From positions 7,296 through 71,295 of the forward strand of contig CAYMCO010000028.1 in NCBI GenBank assembly GCA_964388955.1: 64,000 bases of DNA. The letters are read 5' to 3'. The DNA is from CAYMCO01 sp964388955. GTDB taxonomy: Bacteria > Chloroflexota > Anaerolineae > Anaerolineales > E44-bin32. The notes under the pieces are model-generated. The model was not told where the DNA came from and ran no database searches. It saw only the letters and a list, made by a program, of their open reading frames with translations. Positions 60,708 through 64,000 of the stretch are shown in pieces. The stretch's first letter is position 1, and each line of letters begins with the position of its first letter. A program made the position numbers and the translations under genes.

Positions 60708-61322
60708 GTGGCGCGTCCCAAACGTACCCGCGAAGAAATCGAGCAAATGCGAAGCCGAATCCTGGACGCCGCGCTCGCCTTGCTCTACGAGCAGGGGCCG
60801 AGCGCGTTGAGCGTGAGGGCGATCGCTGAGCGGGCAGGGATCTCCCACATGAGCCTGTATTCGTATTTCGAGAACCGCGCCGATTTGCTGGCCGCGCTGC
60901 GCCGGCAGCATCGAGGGCAGCTGCTGGCAAGACGGGCGGACTCCCTCGAACAGGCCCGAAGCGGGGATGTTGAAGCTGCGGTCCGAGGGGCCCTGCAAAG
61001 CTACATCGCCTTCGCCCGGAGGAATCCCAACATCTACCGCTTTCTATCCGCCAATCTCGGAGCCGAGGGCATGCCCGAGCATGCCAGGCAGGGGCTGCGG
61101 GAGGAAATGGAACACCTTGCTGAGCTGATGCGCACGGGAATGGAGCGAGGGGTCTTCTCCCGGCGAGATCCCTACCTCGCCGCCATGGTGGCCGCCGGGA
61201 TGGTGAATGGGCCGCTGCTGATGTACCGGCTGCCGGGTGTCTTCCAACCGGAGCTGCTGCGCGCTCTGGAGGCCGAATTGGTGGATGCCGCCATTCACTA
61301 CCTGACGTGTGAGATGGGATGA
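60708..61322 (+). CDS. TetR family transcriptional regulator (GTG start)
   Basis: 204 residues. The DNA-binding domain is ILDAALALLYEQGPSALSVRAIAERAGISHMSLYSYFENRADLLAAL, a canonical TetR_N. The C-terminal part (FARRNPNIYRFLSANLGAEGMP, then MERGVFSRRDPYLAAMVAAGMVNG) matches the WHG-type TetR_C domain. GTG at 60708 is the start: AGGAG lies six bases upstream and MARPKRTREEIEQ is the normal beginning; the longer frame from 60450 is not coding upstream. The effector and targets are unknown; no efflux or enzyme gene is adjacent in the same direction. Confidence 0.92.
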   Translation: MARPKRTREEIEQMRSRILDAALALLYEQGPSALSVRAIAERAGISHMSLYSYFENRADLLAALRRQHRGQLLARRADSLEQARSGDVEAAVRGALQSYIAFARRNPNIYRFLSANLGAEGMPEHARQGLREEMEHLAELMRTGMERGVFSRRDPYLAAMVAAGMVNGPLLMYRLPGVFQPELLRALEAELVDAAIHYLTCEMG

Positions 61323-61357
61323 TACCCCCAAGGGGCCGGGATCAGGATCTGCGACCC

Positions 61358-62017
61358 TCACCAGCGTGGAGCATCCTCATCCAGCAGCCCGTGGTTGAGC
61401 GCGAGCACCGCCGCCTGCGTGCGATCGTTCACATCCAGCTTCGACAGAATCTCGCTGACGTAATTGCGGACAGTCCCTTCAGACAGGAATAGCTCCTTTG
61501 CGATTTCCGCGTTCGGCAGACCGCGAGCGATTCCCTTCAGAACCTCCCGTTCACGTTCACTGAGCCCATCGAAAAGGTCCGTCTGGGGCGGTCGGGATTT
61601 GCCCGCCGCGAACTCAAGAAGCGAACCTGCGACCGAGGGATCGATATGCGTCTTACCTCGGGCAGTCCCTTTGATCGCCCGGATCAAATCCTCGCGGGGA
61701 GTGTCCTTGAGCAGATAGCCGGAGGCGCCGCTCCGGATGGCGTCAAATATCCATTCATCAGCGTCATAGGTGGTGAGCACGAGGACCTTGACCTCCGGGA
61801 AGCGAGAGCGGATGTGGTCGGTGGCGGCGATTCCTCCCATGCCGGGCATCTTCAAGTCCATGAGCACAACATCTGGGATCGCCTGGCCGATCATCTCCAG
61901 CGCCTGTTCTCCATCCTGCGCGGTGCCGATGACCGTTATGTCCTCAGCGGTGCTCAGTATGGTGGCCAATCCCTCCCGCACGATGACCTGGTCGTCACAA
62001 ACGAGCACGCGGATCAT
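61358..62017 (-). CDS. NarL/FixJ family response regulator
   Basis: 219 residues. Receiver domain: MIRVLVCDDQVIVREGL (acidic pair), phosphoacceptor Asp in PDVVLMDLKMPGMGG, Thr in VLVLTTYDADEW and Lys in GYLLKDTPREDL. The C-terminal LuxR-type HTH reads LSEREREVLKGIARGLPNAEIAKELFLSEGTVRNYVSEILSKLDV. It is paired with the histidine kinase whose stop lies one base upstream (TGAGATG), with GGAG six bases from the ATG. The 60-codon upstream extension of the frame lies inside the kinase gene and is rejected. Candidate binding sites lie in the divergent promoter at 63291-63325. Confidence 0.95.
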   Translation of the reverse strand: MIRVLVCDDQVIVREGLATILSTAEDITVIGTAQDGEQALEMIGQAIPDVVLMDLKMPGMGGIAATDHIRSRFPEVKVLVLTTYDADEWIFDAIRSGASGYLLKDTPREDLIRAIKGTARGKTHIDPSVAGSLLEFAAGKSRPPQTDLFDGLSEREREVLKGIARGLPNAEIAKELFLSEGTVRNYVSEILSKLDVNDRTQAAVLALNHGLLDEDAPRW

Positions 62018-62018
62018 C

Positions 62019-63254
62019 TCACACTCCCGACTCCACTTGGATGACCGTCCCCCGTCCGGGGAGTGAGTCAATGGAAAGCTGTGCGCCGATCTCCTGCGCG
62101 CGTTCTCGCATCCCCCGCAGACCGAAGCGATCCGAATCGTCGCTGGCGGCCCGCTCGAATCCCACACCATCGTCAACGATCTGCAACATGCATCCACGCT
62201 CGCACGCCCTCAGCCGCACTTGGAGCTTGCTGGCATCTGCGTGCTGGATGATGTTGTTCAGCGCCTCCTCGCCGATCCGGTAGATCGCTTGCTCGACCTT
62301 CGCCGGCAGCGCCAGGGGATGATCCGGCATATCCAAGTCGAGTTGCAGATTGCCTCGCTTGGCCGCGCTCTCGGCCAGACGTGTGATGGCTCGAGAGAGA
62401 CCATGTTCCTCGAGCGGCGAGGCGCGCAGCGCCTGGATTGCGCGGCGGGATTCCTTAAGGCCCTGGCGTGCGGTCTCCAGCGATTTGGCCACCATCGACC
62501 CGGCAGATCCCGGATCGTACTCCAGTGTGGACCGGACTGCCTCCAACTGCACTGCGAGCCCGCTGAGCGTATGCGCCAGGGTGTCGTGGAGTTCACGCGC
62601 CAATCGGTTGCGTTCCTGGGTGACAGCCAGGCGTTCGATCATGGCCGCTTGCCGGGCCAGCTCGCCGTTAGCGCTGGCCAAGGCGAGCCGCTGAGCGCGC
62701 GCTTCGGTTACGAGGTGACTTATGACCGACCCAATCAGCCCGAACAGCATCGCGCGAAGGATCACCAGCCCGACCAATGTCCCCGTTTTCAACCCGGAGA
62801 CCAACGATAGGGGCACCGTCAGCGCCAGCTCGAACAGGCTCGTCCCGATAATGAAGATGAGCACATGGGGCAGGCCATATTGCCAGCTCACCAGCATAAG
62901 GGGGACCAGGAGCAGGACCATCAACCCGATGAACCCGCGCGTCGCTGCGTCGCCCGGGAGCAAGTCGGCTTGGCGCAAGAGCGTGATGAGGGATTGTTCA
63001 ATGATCGAACTGCAGGAGGCATAGATGATGGCCAATGGCAGATATACACGGCCGAGAGCCTTCTGAAGCCAGGTCCACGACAGATAGATCAGCAGCACGC
63101 CGGTTTCCAGCAGGATCAGCAGGAGGTAGAGATGGACGCGCTGCTGTGGAAGAATTGCTTGCAGCGGAATGGTGATCAAGATCAGCAGCAGCCGGAGGCC
63201 CACAAAGACGCGGAAGACGTTCAGCAGCCCCGGCTCGATTGCGCTCTCCTGCAT
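62019..63254 (-). CDS. sensor histidine kinase, HisKA_3/NarX type
   Basis: 411 residues. About six membrane helices in the first 200 residues (FRVFVGLRLLLILITIPLQ, YLLLILLETGVLLIYLSWTW and others) form a 7TM-like sensor without a large extracytoplasmic domain. A short coiled-coil (ARAQRLALASANGELARQAAM) leads to the dimerisation block ERNRLARELHDTLAHTLSGLAVQLEA with the phosphorylated His in ELHDTLAHTL. The HATPase has IYRIGEEALNNIIQHADA (N-box), VDDGVGFE (G1) and FGLRGMRERAQEIGA (G2). AGGA four bases before ATG 63254 fixes the start. Sensing within the membrane is inferred. Confidence 0.94.
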   Translation of the reverse strand: MQESAIEPGLLNVFRVFVGLRLLLILITIPLQAILPQQRVHLYLLLILLETGVLLIYLSWTWLQKALGRVYLPLAIIYASCSSIIEQSLITLLRQADLLPGDAATRGFIGLMVLLLVPLMLVSWQYGLPHVLIFIIGTSLFELALTVPLSLVSGLKTGTLVGLVILRAMLFGLIGSVISHLVTEARAQRLALASANGELARQAAMIERLAVTQERNRLARELHDTLAHTLSGLAVQLEAVRSTLEYDPGSAGSMVAKSLETARQGLKESRRAIQALRASPLEEHGLSRAITRLAESAAKRGNLQLDLDMPDHPLALPAKVEQAIYRIGEEALNNIIQHADASKLQVRLRACERGCMLQIVDDGVGFERAASDDSDRFGLRGMRERAQEIGAQLSIDSLPGRGTVIQVESGV

Positions 63255-63290
63255 GATTCCTATGGTAGCACACCGCGGTTCTTCGACCCC

Positions 63291-63325
63291 ATGACGTTGG
63301 TCATCCCGGCCTGTGACCGCGGTCA
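63291..63325. promoter_or_regulatory. two GGTCAT-containing palindromes between divergent genes
   Basis: ATGACgttgGTCAT (63291-63304) and the perfect 12-base TGACCGCGGTCA (63314-63325) lie 37-71 bases upstream of the kinase ATG and about 111 bases before the lipoprotein ATG. They share the GGTCAt half-site and are about two helical turns apart centre to centre (22 bases). This layout suits a dimeric NarL-type regulator acting on both promoters. Confidence 0.5.
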
Positions 63326-63435
63326 TGTCGCAGTTGATCGGAGACAGCCCCATCAATGGCGCCAAACACTGCCCTTCGACGGCTCGGATGGTTATCGTGG
63401 CTGTAAAAGCCGAGAAGGCGGGAAAGGAGATTTCG

Positions 63436-63939
63436 ATGAAGATCATAGGCATCACAGGAAAGCTCTTGGGGCTGACCGTCATGGGGCTCCTGATGAGCGC
63501 CTGCAGCATGCAGGTAAACCGCAACCCCGACGGGTCATTGAGGGTGGAAGCCGCGATACCCGAAGCGAGTGTGCAGCAGGAAATCGAGGCGGGATTGGAT
63601 GATCCGCTCATCGTCGCGCTCCACGCTGAGCTGCAAGATGGATACGTCCAGGTCTCTGGAAAGAGAGTAAGGCCCCTGGGAGGGGGAAGCGATGCTTTCA
63701 GCTTCGCGCTCCGCCTCTCGGCCCAGGATGGGCATCTGGTGACCGAGATGTCGGAGGTGACATTCGGCGGGAGACAGGTCGATGAGCGGCTGGTCTCGGT
63801 CTGGAATGAGCGCCTGGGGACGAAGCTGGAGCGCGCCGGCCGCCGCAGCCCGAATGTCAGCCTTCAATCCGTCAGCGTGAGTGAAGAATCCTTGAATTTC
63901 GTGTGGCGGGTGGAGACTCCCAGGAGCTTGGCAGATTGA
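63436..63939 (+). CDS. small lipoprotein of unknown function
   Basis: 167 residues. Signal peptide MKIIGITGKLLGLTVMGLLM with lipobox LMSAC, so the mature protein is lipid-anchored outside the membrane. The rest has alternating beta-like strands (PLIVALHAELQDGYVQVSGKR, FSFALRLSAQDGHLVTEMSEV) and no catalytic motif; the pattern is loosely like YpmS/DUF2140-type lipid-binding-like domains, which I cannot confirm. AAAGGAG lies six bases before the ATG. It diverges from the two-component system, with paired palindromes between, so it may be a regulated target or accessory sensor of that system. Confidence 0.75.
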   Translation: MKIIGITGKLLGLTVMGLLMSACSMQVNRNPDGSLRVEAAIPEASVQQEIEAGLDDPLIVALHAELQDGYVQVSGKRVRPLGGGSDAFSFALRLSAQDGHLVTEMSEVTFGGRQVDERLVSVWNERLGTKLERAGRRSPNVSLQSVSVSEESLNFVWRVETPRSLAD

Positions 63940-64000
63940 CAGCAGGCAAGGGAGAAGTCCACTTCAACGGCCATCCGTAGGACCATCGGCGGCGCTCGAC

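Noticed and set aside
1..64000. CRISPR arrays, tRNA, rRNA genes and riboswitches
   Set aside because: No regularly spaced direct repeats, no cloverleaf with a TTC-type arm, and no conserved riboswitch core were seen in the intergenic regions by eye; a covariance-model scan would be the decisive test.

Overview
The window is GC-rich, almost fully coding bacterial chromosome. It most resembles a Chloroflexota-type bacterium, probably from a metagenome. The evidence is indirect: lipoproteins with short Thr/Pro linkers after the lipobox cysteine, an LLM-class flavin/F420-type oxidoreductase, an archaeal-type phosphoglycerate mutase, a LysM-repeat secreted protein, and stand-alone NarL-type signalling. 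I saw no rRNA, tRNA, CRISPR array or intact insertion sequence. Many long open frames lie antisense to real genes; they are a by-product of high GC and are not annotated.

Layout. 1-7000 (minus) is a nucleoside uptake and breakdown cluster. A tightly coupled run of ribokinase, amidohydrolase/deaminase, nucleoside hydrolase, M20 hydrolase and a RarA/MgsA-C-like protein is followed by a BMP-type lipoprotein and the start of its ABC ATPase. A second deaminase-like amidohydrolase diverges at 7544. 8.9-19.2 kb holds a KAS III-like synthase, a LysM lipoprotein-like secreted protein, two small YtxH-like membrane proteins, RtcB RNA ligase, a SIMPL-domain lipoprotein, an MBL-fold hydrolase overlapping nicotinate phosphoribosyltransferase, and an HtrA-like protease. 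19.8-27.2 kb is a patchy, partly decayed accessory region: methyltransferase, nonsense-interrupted aldo/keto reductase, flavin reductase, MFS efflux pump, LmrA-like TetR, MarR, and two broken SDR genes. 27.2-32.7 kb is a peptide-type ABC importer with a fused double ATPase.

33.2-41.7 kb carries a cysteine hydrolase, an arylamine N-acetyltransferase, a CPBP protease coupled to an unusual fusion of an LLM oxidoreductase with a MenA-like prenyltransferase, and a metal block: HMA metallochaperone, a P1B-ATPase with CPG instead of CPC, and two tandem paralogous membrane proteins. A Crp/Fnr regulator lies upstream of this block. 43.3-50.2 kb has apgM, a decayed PEBP gene, a carotenoid pair (crtI, crtB), a facing CrtI-like oxidoreductase and a PlsC-type acyltransferase. 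50.3-57.2 kb holds a UMF1 transporter and a LolCDE/MacB-like ABC system with a divergent TetR gene. 57.2-64 kb holds a glutamate-dehydrogenase-CBS fusion, CarD, another TetR, and a NarL-type two-component pair divergent from a lipoprotein.

The most unusual items are the LLM-MenA fusion, the dehydrogenase-CBS fusion, the CPG-type metal ATPase with its tandem partner proteins, and several operators readable in divergent or upstream promoters. Start codons were chosen from visible Shine-Dalgarno sequences and overlaps, and several are TTG or GTG.
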